Notes: generated by a model not told the origin, from the sequence alone. A stretch of DNA of 64,000 bases from Callaeas wilsoni (GCA_013398955.1 VWPU01017787.1:1-64000); one strand, 5' to 3'; counted from the stretch's first letter, positions 36,893 through 49,130 are shown. A program made the numbers and translations.

Positions 36893-36962
36893 ATGGTAGC
36901 AGAGGGCCACTTGGACTCGATCATCTTAGAGACCATTTCCAGCCTAAATGATGCTATGAATA
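36893..36962 (+). mobile_element. decayed CR1 LINE 3' tail, plus strand
   Basis: The sequence cttggactcgatcatcttag agaccatttccagcctaaatgatgctatga, read in pieces, follows the CR1 tail plan 'ttggactcgatgatcttagaggtcttttccaacctaaatgattctatga' with several substitutions. Only about 60-70 bases are recognisable. It is an old, 5'-truncated, non-coding copy. Confidence 0.8.
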
Positions 36963-36965
36963 AGC

Positions 36966-37460
36966 AAGGAGGACCACAGGTCTGGTGCCGCATGGTTAGG
37001 TATTCCTCCACTACAACGCGTGCCTTGGCTTCACCTGGGTCACTTGAAGGTTTCTGTTTTCTTAGCAAGGAAAATATATAAATACTCCAAGGACTCATAA
37101 CCAGAAACATACCCCAGAGTACCATATTGTGAAATCTACATTAGGGACATGCTGTAAAACCAGTAACAAGCAGTTCTAGACGAAAACCTTTCCAATGGAG
37201 TATTGCTGGATCCCAAGAGAAGACCAACACACCAGTTTCCTGGAGCTGATTTTAATAAACACTTCAGGAACAGATCGAATTGCCTTTATAACTATTACTG
37301 TAAGTTTTTTTTTATTTGTAACTTAGTTGTATAATTTAGACAATTTTGGCAGCCCTGTCAGGGTGAGGGAACTACGTTTCAAGTGTTGCTGTGCCTGACT
37401 TAGGGCTCTGAAGTCAATGGGCTTGACGGTCTCTTGCGTGCTGTGCTCTCTTGGTGCCAA
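36966..37460. other. unique DNA before the 37.5 kb reading frame
   Basis: No clear gene. It contains an AATAAA at about 37,253 and a T-run with atttgtaacttag, a possible plus-strand acceptor near 37,325. Neither is supported by a recognisable exon. Confidence 0.4.
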
Positions 37461-37467
37461 GGGCTAG

Positions 37468-37683
37468 GCTGGTGCATCAGCCGACATCACAGCGCATACT
37501 GCTTCTGTTGGAGCATTTGCTCTGGAATTTAGTCTTGTCTGCATGAGGCACCACAGTAACACAGCAGCAGAAAACACCATGTATTTCAACCAACAGCTGC
37601 TCGTGCAAGAGGAAGACTACCAGGCCTATTTGCACAATGCACTGTATGAGCAGCCTTCTGATTACTCCAAAAGCAACAAATAG
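37468..37683 (+). CDS. short open frame with coding-like codons; unknown protein or terminal exon
   Basis: Seventy-one sense codons are open between a stop at 37,465 and the TAG at 37,681-37,683. The first ATG is at 37,543 (46 residues) and a second is at 37,579 (34 residues, MYFNQQLLVQEED and onward). The product is hydrophilic, rich in Q, E, Y, N and S, and ends in SKSNK. The codons after the second ATG are a typical vertebrate mix. Two AATAAA signals follow at 37,756 and 37,788, close to what a short 3' untranslated region would give. A possible acceptor (ctctggaatttag|t) precedes the first ATG. I do not recognise the protein. It could be a last exon, a small gene, a fragment of a processed pseudogene, or chance. 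The hydrophobic antisense frame is probably a shadow. Confidence 0.3.
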   Translation, partial: AGASADITAHTASVGAFALEFSLVCMRHHSNTAAENTMYFNQQLLVQEEDYQAYLHNALYEQPSDYSKSNK

Positions 37684-37755
37684 CACTGTGGATTATAAAC
37701 TATACTACATATTTTATGGCCCTAGTGACCAGTACGGGAATGGAGCCACTGAAGG

Positions 37756-37793
37756 AATAAATGAAACACATTCATACCCATAATTAAAATAAA
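37756..37793 (+). terminator. two AATAAA polyadenylation signals
   Basis: AATAAA hexamers lie at 37,756-37,761 and 37,788-37,793, 73 and 105 bases after the stop of the short frame. AATAAA is frequent in AT-rich DNA; the paired position after a stop codon is what makes them worth noting. No clear GT-rich downstream element was picked out. Confidence 0.3.
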
Positions 37794-37799
37794 ACATTA

Positions 37800-40700
37800 C
37801 CATTGTTTTGTTATAGGCCTAGTGCTTGTAAACTCAACTGTAGTTCTCCTGACAGCCACCTCTGGGATATACCATGTGGTCATGTCTCCTTGTTCTTGTT
37901 GGTGCATAACATGCTTTATAATATTTTTTTTTTCTTTTACTTTCCTTTTTTAAGTAACCCAAACACATACATTTGAAAGTCAGTACATTCTTGATGTACT
38001 GTTATAAGGAATATGTGGGACAGGATTTGAGACTGATAGAAACATTTTACCTGCTCAAGTCCACTGGGCTTGCCAGCTGCCCCAGAACAAACCAGAAATC
38101 CCATAAATTATGTAGCCTTGCACTAATCATGGCAAATCAATTTTCTGGGAAAATTTTCAATTTTGTTCCAAATTGGAATAGATTTTTTAAAGATTTTATA
38201 TATTCCTTATTATTACACTCTGTGGAAATATCTTTAGAACTACTTGCAAATACAAACTATCAATGATTTGATTAATTTGCTGAGAAATGTTTTTAGTGTG
38301 CTATTTGACATTAAAAACATTCCCTAGAGAACTCTTGGGGATAGATGCAGGGAAAGAAAAAAGTGTAGTAAAAATATATAGAGAGGGGTCATTTTCCCAT
38401 TCCCAAATTGGGCAATGCTGAATAAACAGCTGGGAGTGTCTTACAGCATTGGCAGCCATGGGTTGACAAGCCAGGGACAGTGAGATGAAAATAGGAATGA
38501 GAAACATAGGGGATTGCAATGTCCTTGATGAGAGGTGTCTGGGAAGGACTAATCTGAGATCACACAATGCTGGTGAGGAGACACAGGTATTGAAAGAGAA
38601 ATAGTAGTACTAGGAAAAGACAAGTCTGGAACACCATGAACACCTTCCCTCCATGAAGTGCATGCTGTCAATTCCCTCCTACTGCCAGATCTATTCCCAC
38701 ATCTACCGTCCTTACACTCCAGACATAACACTATATAGGTGCACAGTCTTGTAGCTTTGCTAAGAGGTCGGTTCTGATTCAGTAGGCTTTTTTAAGCTCT
38801 ATTTAAACAAGTTCTTTTTTTTTTTTTTCCCTCTAAAAGTTAACAACCTGGTTACAACAGCAAAAAAAAACCAAAAAAACCACCAAAGCTTATTTCAGGG
38901 AAATTATCAGAATGTAGGCTTCTTCAGAAGACTTTCGAAATGTGTTACTCTTGAGAACACTACTGAAAAACTGTCCACTTTAAATTCTGTAAATTATAAA
39001 ATTATATTAGACTCTAATATCCATTTTCAGAAAAAACCCCAATGCTTGATGTTTTGCTGTTGTTCTGTGTCCTGTTGTAGTTGTGGAATTTGCTAGCGAT
39101 CAAGAAATCAAAGTTGGTTTACTTTTCTCAAGAATTGACTACACATAACCCTTTTGAAAATAGAAGTAAAAATGTGCATTATATTAAAATACAGCAAGTC
39201 CCTGCATGGACAGGTTAAATTATCTTAGTGTGTTGAAAGTGGGTTAAGTTTATTGGAGTGTGAAGGTAAAAGAAAATGAAACCAGAATAGGCAGGACTCT
39301 GAATGTTTCTAAAAATAAACAGGGCTGTAACATACAGCTTGTTTTAGCTTGTGGTGAAGGATAGTGGTCAGGGAGAGCGATCACAAGGCTTTTGTGGAAA
39401 TGAGGTACACCAGAGTATGTTAGAAAGAAGAGATCCAGAGCATAACAAACCCATTGCTCAGTTTCTCCCATTCCCCTCTAAATGCGACCAGTGCATGAAG
39501 TCTCATCTCACTGTCACTGTGGCTTGAATACTTTCCAATCTTTGTGATGTTCCAAATTATTATAAATTCGGCTTCCCATATGAAAGTCAGAGCAATGTAA
39601 CATGCTTTTGGTGTGAGACTGAAAGCAGACATGGCTACATCCCAGCTGGTGGGAATGTGGTAATGAATTTCAAATAAATTTTAAACATTTGTTAAGCTCC
39701 TCCTGAACAGTTTTACTTGCTACTAGTAAAATATAGATGCCATAACTGAGCATTCACACTGAAGATTTTAATTACTCTGAGACTGAAAATAGAGTATAAT
39801 ATTGAAATAGTCTGTCTTCTGTTCCACTAGCCTGCTGCCCTTAAAAATTTCAGAGTAAACTTCCTGTTTCTCTTCTTTCTTGATTTCTCACTTAATTTAT
39901 GATTAAAATCTACAGTTTCATAGTCATTGAAACCAGGCTGATTTCTATCTGATGATCTGTCTCAGAGCTTAAAGTCTTAACAATTGCGTTATAAAAACTC
40001 TTTAGTTTCTATTTTATAAATCTCTAAGTAGATTTCTTTGAAAACCAGATTTCACCAAACCTGTATTCATATATTTATCCACTGCATTTATCTGTCTTAC
40101 TGGCTCATGATAATAATAATAAAAAAAATTTAAAAAAATTTTAAAAAGAGGTGAGGCTCAAACAACAGGAATAGTTTAGCAGAAAAGGGCCTGCCACACC
40201 AGCTCAATTTTTAAGAGTGAGCCAGGAGTCCTTTCCCTTTAGTAGAATTAAGCTGGTTCCTCCCAAAGGAGGTTTTGCCTGTTCGTACTCAGAGCAAGTA
40301 GTAATCATAGTAGTTTGTAATTATACTAAGTTTAATTACATATAAAGTATGGGAGCTGAAACATTTGATTTTGACTTGTAGAAATAGAATCAGCATGTCC
40401 TATTTTCAGTTGCCCACTTATGTTTTTTACTTCTTTCCTCCATGTCCTGAAATGAAGGACACTCCAGCCAACATCTATCAGCATGGAAGGAATGGAAGAT
40501 GCAGTAATGCATATTATACTTTCAGAAAGTCGGTAAATTGCACTAGCTGCCAATGAGTGCAGTAAAGATTCTGCTTTTCATTGCTTCCATCTGCTGGTTT
40601 CCTTTTGTGTTGAACTGGCAAGACAAGCAGAATCTCATCATGTGGAACTGGTAAAATATTATCTAACAAGAAAACAGGACTTTCCTATTTTGTATCATAA

Positions 40701-43700
40701 CCTGCTGTACTTTGTTAATAAATAGCAAAATGCAAAGACATTTAAACAACATTGTAAGCTGCTAGTATGTAAGTTTACTGAAATTTAGCATGGTATTTTT
40801 TTCAGTTTCCCCAAGTTTTTTAACTAAGGAATCTTACACAGGAACAAAATGAATTGGCTTGGTTTTCAAAAGCATGCTTAAAAGGTTTTGCACTCCTGAG
40901 CATAATCAGCATCTCAAAAACCAAAAAAAAACCTCTTTAATTTAAGACATTAATTAGTTGTTTAGCTTTAGGCATCCAAGTCTTAGAAACTGCAGCTTTC
41001 TCTACCAGTTGTAAGAAGTATTTTACTGTATTTTCAAACATATCAGCATTTCAATGAAATACCACTATTTATTTAGCTAATTTGTTGACTGTTGGCTGTC
41101 CAGAACTATGTGCATCATTTTGTTTTGCATTGCAATATATATGATTAACCAATTTCAAATGTTATTTTTAAAAATTTTGTTAACTTATTCTTTAGTGCTA
41201 AAAAAATCCACTCTTTTGACAGTGTGCAATATCCTCATTATGCAGACATTTGAGTGATAGAGGGATTCTCTTTAGATGAAGCTTATAAAACTTGAATGTT
41301 TGAATATCAATTGGATGTGATGATGCCTGTCTGTACACAGACAATATTAGTTTATAAATGGACACTCTAGGATGCCTCTCTCCCCCTCTGTTTCTGTTTT
41401 AATTTCATAAAGAATAAAAGCAGACTCTAAATCATCCACGTTTCTTGAGAAAAGTCTTCAACATATAAGATGCAATTCATTTGACCTAACTATAAATGCC
41501 CTAACTATAAGTGTTTATAATGCAGATGCCTGCATCTGAAATAGTTGCCTTACATCCCCTCACATGTAATTCAAGGAAAACATTTTAGAAGAATTCAACT
41601 TTCCTATCTTAGATGCTTGATTTAATGCAAAAGGAATTATTCTGAATAATTCTGGCTCCTCTTTATTGTCTCTGGTGAGCTTATAGGCAAATACCTCTGA
41701 TATACACGAGTTTTTCAAGCATCTGAGTTTGGATAGGCACATCCTGTCTGGAAGCAAGGTGATACTCGTTAAACTCTCTGTTGTTGCCAACAGTGATGAC
41801 AAACGGAAAAACAATCGTGTGTGCCCTTTAAAATGTTTGTGTTTTGAGAAGCTAGAATGGGTCATAGTTACAAAGAAAGATGATGGGAGTTTTTCAGCAA
41901 GTTTTGCTTACACGGTTTCATTAAATCATGTTGCTCTCCTGGCCCTGAAAACTTTAATGTAAGTTGCCAACCACAAGAGAGCAAGAACAATGTTTAGACC
42001 TATTAAATAATGTAATCAGTTAACTGATCAAAGAAGATATAGGACTTAAAACGAGGATAAAGAGTGGGTTTTTTTTCTTCTTTTGTTGAGTTTATTAATT
42101 GCCAATTTAATGGCCAAAAAAAAAATTTACATTCACTGCTATACTGTTGCAACAAACAAACAAGCAGACAAAATGGAAAAGAGTAGTTCTAGAATGAATT
42201 TTGGGAAGATGTTAGCCCATCCATACTTAATAGAAAATTCTTCCCACTCTTTCCACAGATATTTCTATTTAATGTAATTATATCCATGATCTTGACCTGT
42301 TAGTCACCTCAGCCTCATCTGAGCCAGTTATGTTGCTAGATGGGTCTAAACTAAACAGACAGGTAATAAATCTCAGAGTACAGGTGCAGCAAAAGTCTTC
42401 ATGCAGGTCTGGTTATCTTTGAACTACCTTGTGTTATAGGAACCATATCTTGCCTCATTATATGGGGGAAAAGCCCACCATTCTCAAGAGTTCACGAGAA
42501 CTTGCCTCTAAACAGGCTGTGGTGGGGGGAGAATAACCCTGACAGTCTGAACAACAGACACCAATCATTATGCTGTGGCAAAGCTCTTCCTGGATCCTCA
42601 GAACCCCAGAGGGACATTACCACAACTCAAGAAGCCTGATATGAATATTTAATCTATCTAAAATTGGGTGATTATGCAGATACTGTGCATCTGGGAGAGT
42701 TGTTCCCCCAGGGGCTTATAAAAATAAATACTACATCTAAAATGTAACAGTCAAAATGCAGGTGGTGAATTCTCTCTCTTGTCACTTACTTCTTGGCTTG
42801 TCCTGATGTGCCACTGAAACAAATGGTTCTTCTCTGAAAAACAATTGCCGAGGTACATGCACCATCCACAAGGGATCAAGGGGCTCATCACTGGAATATG
42901 AGGTGCTCCTCCAAGCCATCTACTGCCGTATGGGTGATGGGTTTGATGATATGGGGAATAGTTTATAGGTTTCCTTTTTAGTGCGTGGTATATTAGAGTC
43001 TCACATTTTAATGAATTCCATAAATAAAAGATGATGAAATGCCAATGTTTTGCGAACTACATGCAGCTAGTTTCATCTTGAAATCTGGCTATATAAACAA
43101 TGTTGTAACCAACATTTTTTACCCTGTCTTGTGTGTTGATGTTCTTGGAATTACTTGTTAAACAGCAATAGATCACTTTCATTACCAAAAATAAAATATT
43201 GAGCTAGCATCATTCTGTTTTTTGTACTTTCACCTCAGCTTCATCAGTCACACTGAGAGCAATTGATCTGTTCTGGGTAATGGAGACCTGTCTTCGTGTG
43301 GAAAGCAATTTGTTGTTCTAGCTGAGGCCTTTGGCACACTTCACTCTAGTGCTCTAAAACGGCGTGTAAAGTGGGGACATTAGGCTCCATGCCAGGCACC
43401 TCGATGTCTTCTCCATAGCTTTTGGTACCAGATTTCAGAAAGGTTATAGTGGAGAAGAGAGGAACTGAGATCTAGACAAACCTGCAGCAGGGGGGTTTCA
43501 ACAGTGGCTTTTAAAAGAGTGTAAACTGTCCCAGAAATTATCTCTTTTTTTCTCTTTTTGGATGAAAATAATGAAACATTCATCAGAGATTCTGGTTCTG
43601 TCAGGAACAAACAGCAGCTTGATGAGCTTCTACAACTGTTGTTCATGCACATACCCTGAGGAAAAACAGAGAATTAATAGCTTATTTGCTTTACTTGGTG

Positions 43701-43915
43701 AGAAAGAAGCTAGGGCCTGTAGGAGAATAATTCAGTCAGAGAAATTGCTAATAAATACATCATTTCTTTCTTATTTTCAGAGAAAAAAATTACTCTGACT
43801 TCAGATAGACTGATCTTTGTGAGGTATAAAAACATGCAGTGCAAAGGGGCTGCTCCTGATGGCAAAGGATCTTAATCCCTTTTTAAAAAGTAGTGCTTAT
43901 GCTGCAGAAGCATTC
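37800..43915. other. long unique stretch, no gene identified
   Basis: About 6 kb of AT-rich DNA. Low-complexity spots include a T-run at 38,816-38,829 and an A-rich/ATA tract at 40,107-40,147. The frames on either strand resemble no known family and no transposon end is recognisable. Confidence 0.5.
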
Positions 43916-43919
43916 AGCA

Positions 43920-44425
43920 CATTGCCATGGAGAGAGGAGAAAGCTCGAGCAGTTTTCCCTCCCCATCAGGTGCCTGGGCTGGAGCACGGTGTCGCACTGC
44001 TGATCAAAAGCAGAGTGTTTGTTCTTTAACCTCTCTGCACCCATCCGCAGTAAAGGAAGCAAAGGTCACAGAGCAGAGGGGTTACTCTATCTGGCACCCC
44101 AGCCCAGCAACTAAGCCTCTAGCAAACACATTAGTGTTTAATTTGTCATGCCGGTGTCGCGGCACCAGCGCCTGTTGTCCCAGCGCTCCCTCAGGCAGCC
44201 GCTGCGGCTCTGCGCGGGCAGCGGAGCGCGGAGATGTGCCGGCCGGGAAGCCATTAGCGCCAGGGCTGGGTCCACATTCCTTGAGCTTCTTGCCTTGCCT
44301 TGAACACTGGATTTTAGCTTTGAGGGGCAGTCGGGAAGGGACGGGAAGGCAGCGGCCGCACCGATGAGTGGCACCTGCTGGTTCTCTAAACATCTCCCCC
44401 TCGCCTCTACCCTTGTCTCCATCCT
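43920..44425. promoter_or_regulatory. GC/CpG-rich block, possible promoter island
   Basis: This is the richest CpG segment outside the CR1 copies (gtgtcgcggcaccagcgcc, gctctgcgcgggcagcggagcgcgg, ggaaggcagcggccgcaccg). Long overlapping frames exist on both strands, up to 168 codons on minus counting non-ATG starts, but two minus frames and one plus frame are open over the same bases, which points to stop-poor composition rather than coding. None matches a known protein. With the TATA box at 44,502 it suggests a minus-strand promoter and untranslated first exon. Transcription is inference. Confidence 0.35.
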
Positions 44426-44501
44426 CCCCCGCTCTGCACACAAAGAGTGTTTTGATTGCTTGGATGACAGCACAGGAATTTGCCTTTTCAAAAGCACTCG
44501 C

Positions 44502-44509
44502 TATATATA
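44502..44509 (-). promoter_or_regulatory. TATA box candidate for a minus-strand transcript
   Basis: TATATATA followed on the minus strand by gcgagtg, a G/C-containing flank typical of functional TATA boxes (TATATATAgcg). A start about 30 bases downstream on the minus strand, near 44,475, would lead straight into the CpG-rich block. A possible minus-strand donor (gacaagg|gtagag) lies near 44,414. No known gene is identified. Confidence 0.3.
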
Positions 44510-44599
44510 CACAACCTAAGTACTGTAACCAGAAGAACCTTTGAAAACCACCACGGGTAATGGAAGCCGTAGCAGTGACCAGTTGCATTTGGAACCAGA

Positions 44600-45120
44600 G
44601 TTTCTAAAGAACACATAAAACACAAAGACAAGTCTGCTCATTAGTCCAATGGCATGATGGGAAAGAGTCAGTAAAAAATGATTTAATAGGTTACCAGAAT
44701 AGTTCCTATTGCCTTTGGTTATGTTTGAATCCCTCCAGTGTCTCTATTTGCAAAGTCCTATGTTTACAAATCTGTCTGAAATATACCATTTAAATTCATT
44801 GCATAATGCACAAAAATCAATTTTCTTGTTCAGCAGCCAAAGGGCAGGAGAACTAATTTTTGTGCATTACAGCATCATTTCAAACTGGCCCATTTGTGAC
44901 AGGTTTTCAAATGTGCATTATGCCAAATTAGATGAAAGGCACCACAGGGTGATTACATACATTAAAGATATCTGGGACAGCAGTCAGCTCTCCTAAAAGG
45001 AGAAGAGATTTCTGGGAAGTCTGAGAAGCATGTGGACAGGTGAGGAAATCTCCACGCTGCAGAACTGCTTAGTTTAAATGCAGTCCTCAAAATTAAACCG
45101 TATTTTACAGAATTTGCCTC
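44600..45120. other. unique DNA, no gene seen
   Basis: Ordinary AT-rich sequence between the GC-rich block and the pyrimidine-rich block. No recognisable element. Confidence 0.5.
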
Positions 45121-45124
45121 CATG

Positions 45125-46650
45125 AAAATACACATGCTTCTTAGCTTGCCCACCTCCTGCTCCATATTAAGATCTTATTTCTTATGTACTCTGTTTTTTC
45201 CATCACAGTTTCCCTTGCCCTGTCCTAATCCTGGTTCTCTTATGTCTTGCCTCTCTATTCACTTGCCAAACTTGTTTTTCAGTCTGTCAGTCATTCTGAC
45301 TCTAATCTGTTCTAAACTTAACTCCTGCCCACCCAATACTCCAGGTCCACTGAACCAGAGGTACCACTGTCCAGAGCTCTCCCCTAGCCTTCATCTGACC
45401 ACCTGGGCATTTTGATCCACCTTGCTATTCCTTTCCCTGCTCTCTTTCCTAGCGTTATGGGCACCACTTATTCCTACTCTTCATCTGCTCTGGATAAAGT
45501 TCCTGAACTCTAATACTACTTGTGAATACAACTTTTATAATGTCTTCTCTTCTGGAATTCATGGTTTAAATTTTGTCCTCTCTAAACTTTTTCTTAAAGC
45601 TCTGTACAACCTTCAGTTTTCCTTTGCTTCATCTTAGATCTTTCTGGCCTTTCAAAAAGTAACACTGACAGGCTTATGCACAGCCTATCTGTGCCTTTGT
45701 TATTCACTTCTCTTTACTACCTTTTCTCTTTACCACATCCATTACCATTACCATTCCCAAATGGCTCAGCTCAAGACCACCTCCTTTTTTCTCAATTCAA
45801 GCTTCCTTCTTTTTTGCCTCCATCCTGTCACATTATCAACCACTTGCTTTACGTGTACATTCCTCCTCCCTTAACTATACCTTGTTGGGCTCTTTGTCAT
45901 AGCTGCATCTCACCCATCTCTCCTTGCTCACTGTCCTTCTCTCCCTGTCCTCACTATGCATGGGCTCTCTCTGCCTGAGGACAAACATGATGCTCTCTGA
46001 CTCCTTCCTCATTGCTGTCTAACCTTGATTCTAACCTACATGTTATATGGAATTTGCCTTTCCAAAAGTGAGAAGTTCCTTATTATCTACCTGTAAAACA
46101 GACTTTCCCATTATGATTATCTCCATCTCTCCTGAGTTCACTCCCCAGCTCCTCTCAACTGGTTCTTTGTGGAGTAAACATTTTTCTTTTTTCTTCCCCA
46201 CTTAAGATCCCATTTATAGAATCTTCTTCCTTCTTCCCTCAATTGCCACTACACCTGTGGTGATACTGGCTTACCTTTTTGTTTATACTGGTTCCTTACA
46301 GACAGTGAGTTTTTACATCATCCATGCTACTGGTTCTCATATACAGCTTAGCATCCACAAACTCTTCCTGGCTTCTCAATACTTTCTCACAACTATCTCA
46401 ACTCTTACTGAAATTAGAGTATTCAAGATAAAATCTCACCACTTTCATTTACCTCCACCACTTTTCCTGATTTTCTGGCAGTTTTGTTGAAAAATTCTTA
46501 ATTTCAGATTATCTCCTACTTCTCTCAGTCTTCCTCCCCATTTATACAGATCTCACCAAAATTAGTATACTTGCTATCAACATAACATATAAACCTCTTC
46601 TTTTCTCTTCTTCCTCTTTGAATCCATTTTCTATTTCTTTATTAGTTTTA
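45125..46650 (+). other. pyrimidine-rich block of about 1.5 kb
   Basis: The plus strand is strongly enriched in C and T for some 1.5 kb, with long runs such as ttcctttccctgctctcttt and ttcttttctcttcttcctct. This leaves plus-strand frames open and makes their products rich in L, S, F and P, so the apparent hydrophobic frames here (45,122-45,978) are composition artefacts. No unit repeats and no transposon end was recognised. It may be an old degraded repeat or a sequence with persistent strand-asymmetric mutation. Confidence 0.6.
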
Positions 46651-46659
46651 GACCACATG

Positions 46660-48790
46660 TGTAGGCAACACCACGAGTTTCAAGTGAGGTTAAGACTGTA
46701 GAATATTGAGTAGCCACGGATACCAGGCTGTATGGATTATTGCCTGGGATTTTTGTGAGCTGTTTTGTTCCCAGTGTAAGTGAGAGTTAGGAACAGTAGA
46801 TTAACATATGTGGGTCTTTCATAATAATTTTTACTGCTTTGTTTAAATACTTACCTTACCTCTAAGCCTCCATTTGTTTTTCCTCTTTTGTTAGATGCCT
46901 CCTGCAGCGATGTTATCTCTCACACTCTGACCATTAGAAAAAAATTACAGTAGCATTCTTAATGTGCAGGCATAGGTCTTAACCCTAAAGCCAAACATTA
47001 AAGCCAGGATTCTACAGGCTTCTTCTTCCCACTGATGCTCCTGAGCACTAGACAAATAGCAATTAGCTAAAAAACTCTAATTTTTGCTGCATGCCAGAAG
47101 AAATCTATAACTGATTAAAAAAAGGTTCAAGAACTTTGGAGATTAAAGGTCATAGGGCAGCCACTAAAAAGTCCTCCACTTACATACTGTGTTTCTCCAG
47201 TTTTGATTGTAAAATTGATTTTGTATTTTCAAAATGTATTAGCAATATCATTATAAAATAGCAATACTGAGGGGAAAATTAGAGTTGTTGCTGCTGAGTG
47301 AAAAAAGAGTCTCAAGGTGTCAAGAATGTAAAAGTGTTTATTTCCCTTTATGGGACTTCTTTCAGATGGGCAGATAAACATTGGAGTGTTATTTAATTCT
47401 TTGTAAAGGAGATACAATCACATCTCTTTGACCATCAGAATGTAAGCTGGTGTCGACTTACCCCATTCAGATCACATTCAAAGCCCTAATTACCCTGCTT
47501 TATTGTCGTTTGATCAGTATCTCACAACACGTGGTTACTGTATATACTGATGTTATCCTATGACTATTTTAATAAAAAGGAGACCTGTACAAACAGCTGA
47601 CTTTACTGATACTATTAGTGCTACCTAGCTGTTTTATTGGTCTTAGAAGCCCAATAACATGAAATATTATTATATAATGCATGAGGTTCTTATTCTGTTA
47701 TATGATAAGGAATGTGCTAAATTCATTAGTGAATGAAATCTGGAGGTATACCAGTGATATGTTATATTACACCATTGCTCAGATGTAGAAAAAGACAATT
47801 TAGTTACTAGAAAGTCAAAATTAAGAAGACAGTAAAATCTTTGCTATGAAGTTCTGGTGGTTAATTAACAGACAAAGTCTGATTTCACCCTGCTGTTTCC
47901 AGATTGAAGTGTTTTTTATCCTAAATTAATTTCTTGCCCACAATAAATAGTACTTTAAATTTCCTCCTAATCTTACACGGATAGCAATCTACCCTTTCAG
48001 TTGGCATTTGGAGGATAGGGACATCTCATATTTACAATTAGTTTGCCATTTTAAAAAATATTAATCTTTATATAGCTTGCCAGCAGGATATAGAAGGAAG
48101 GTTTGGGGGACTTTTTGTAATCATTCTTGTGCAGGATTTCTGTTTCATTCTCCCCATGACTTTTTTGAGCTTAACAAAAAACAGAGTTTAGAAGATTTGT
48201 TTGGTATTTAACTTGATTATTTAAATAAGAGATAAGCAATTGCCATTACAGCAGCTAGCCAATAATTTCCTGGGGTCAGGGTCTCTCCTGCCCTGTGTAC
48301 ACCTCTATTGTTAATGGAGCTGAACATGCACACAGGCATTTTTAGAAGGGAATGTTAAACAGTCCCCATTTATTTTACAGTGCAAATACTTACAAGACAA
48401 AACACAGACTTCAGGAGTCAGTCTGAAGACATTAAAGAAAGAGCTTGAAGAACAAAGAGATTTAACAACCTAACTATTACTTTTTCCTCACAAGTTCCAG
48501 CTTTAGAACTCCAAAACAGTCCTTAACTATCACAACCCCACTTAGCTGTCACCTAACCATAGTGAGCTGGTGTCCAGGCATCAGCATTTTTCTCAGCATT
48601 TCTTCAGTAGACTCGCTGAACTCTCCTTTAAGAAACACAGTACATCTCACTACACGTACAGGGAGCTTAGGTACAGATGCATATCAACCAAAAACTAACT
48701 CTTATTCTAAATTCCCTAGTTGGGCATCCACCAGAAAGGTTTCTTGTTTAGCTGGATGAGTATCTGTAACAGTATTAAGTGTTAAGGGTC
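46660..48790. other. unique AT-rich DNA, no gene seen
   Basis: No exon, RNA gene or transposon is recognisable. Frames are short and unsupported. Confidence 0.55.
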
Positions 48791-48797
48791 AAACTGT

Positions 48798-49130
48798 GTG
48801 TACTCAGGGACATTTGTGTGGTGCAGTGCGACCCCAAGAGCAGGAGTCTGTATCAGTCAGAACCATATCATTACACAGGACCTGAGCTTACAGCATGAAG
48901 TTGTGCCAGGGAGGTTTAGGCTGGATATTAGAAAAAGGTTCTTCACCCAGAGGGTGGTTGGGCACTGGGACAGGCTCCCCGAGGAAGTTGTTACAGCTCC
49001 AAGCCTGTCCAAGTTCAAGAAGCATTTGGACAATGCTCTCAGGCATATGATGTGTCTCTTGGAGCTCTTCTGTGCAGGGCCGAGAGTTGGACTCAATGAT
49101 TCTTGTGGGTCCTGATGATTCTATGAATTT
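48798..49130 (+). mobile_element. CR1-type LINE 3' end with ORF2 C-terminus still open
   Basis: One plus frame is open for about 105 codons (48,798-49,115) and reads GRFRLDIRKRFFTQRVVGHW, then RLPEEVVTAPSLSKFKKHLD. This is the C-terminal tail of CR1-clade ORF2, known by 'RFF--RVV--WN-LP-EVV-A-SL--FK--LD'. It is followed by the tail 'ggactcaatgattcttgtgggtcc' and the terminal gattctatga, then a T-rich stretch. The element is 5'-truncated: it has no endonuclease or RT, so it cannot move. The absence of stops suggests a relatively young copy compared with the others here. The left boundary is uncertain by a few tens of bases. Confidence 0.85.

Noticed and set aside
37253..37480. Possible LTR end (AATAAA) followed by a tggtgcc... 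primer-binding-site-like string
   Set aside because: No matching second LTR, no TG...CA ends that pair, no target-site duplication and no retroviral coding sequence could be found; the similarity is a few bases.
37477..37686. Hydrophobic minus-strand frame that looks like a transmembrane protein
   Set aside because: It is antisense to the coding-like plus frame. Antisense of codons for Gln, Glu, Asn and Lys gives Leu, Phe, Val and Cys, so the hydrophobicity is an artefact.
44082..44588. Longest frame in the window (168 codons, minus strand)
   Set aside because: It lies in stop-poor CpG-rich DNA where another minus frame and a plus frame are open over the same bases, its residues are Gly/Pro/Arg/Ala-rich without any domain, and its start precedes the TATA box. 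It is best explained by composition.
45122..45978. Series of plus-strand frames with hydrophobic, membrane-like products
   Set aside because: They sit in the pyrimidine-rich block. Long C/T runs automatically encode Leu, Ser, Phe and Pro, and adjacent frames are all similar, so no membrane protein is implied.
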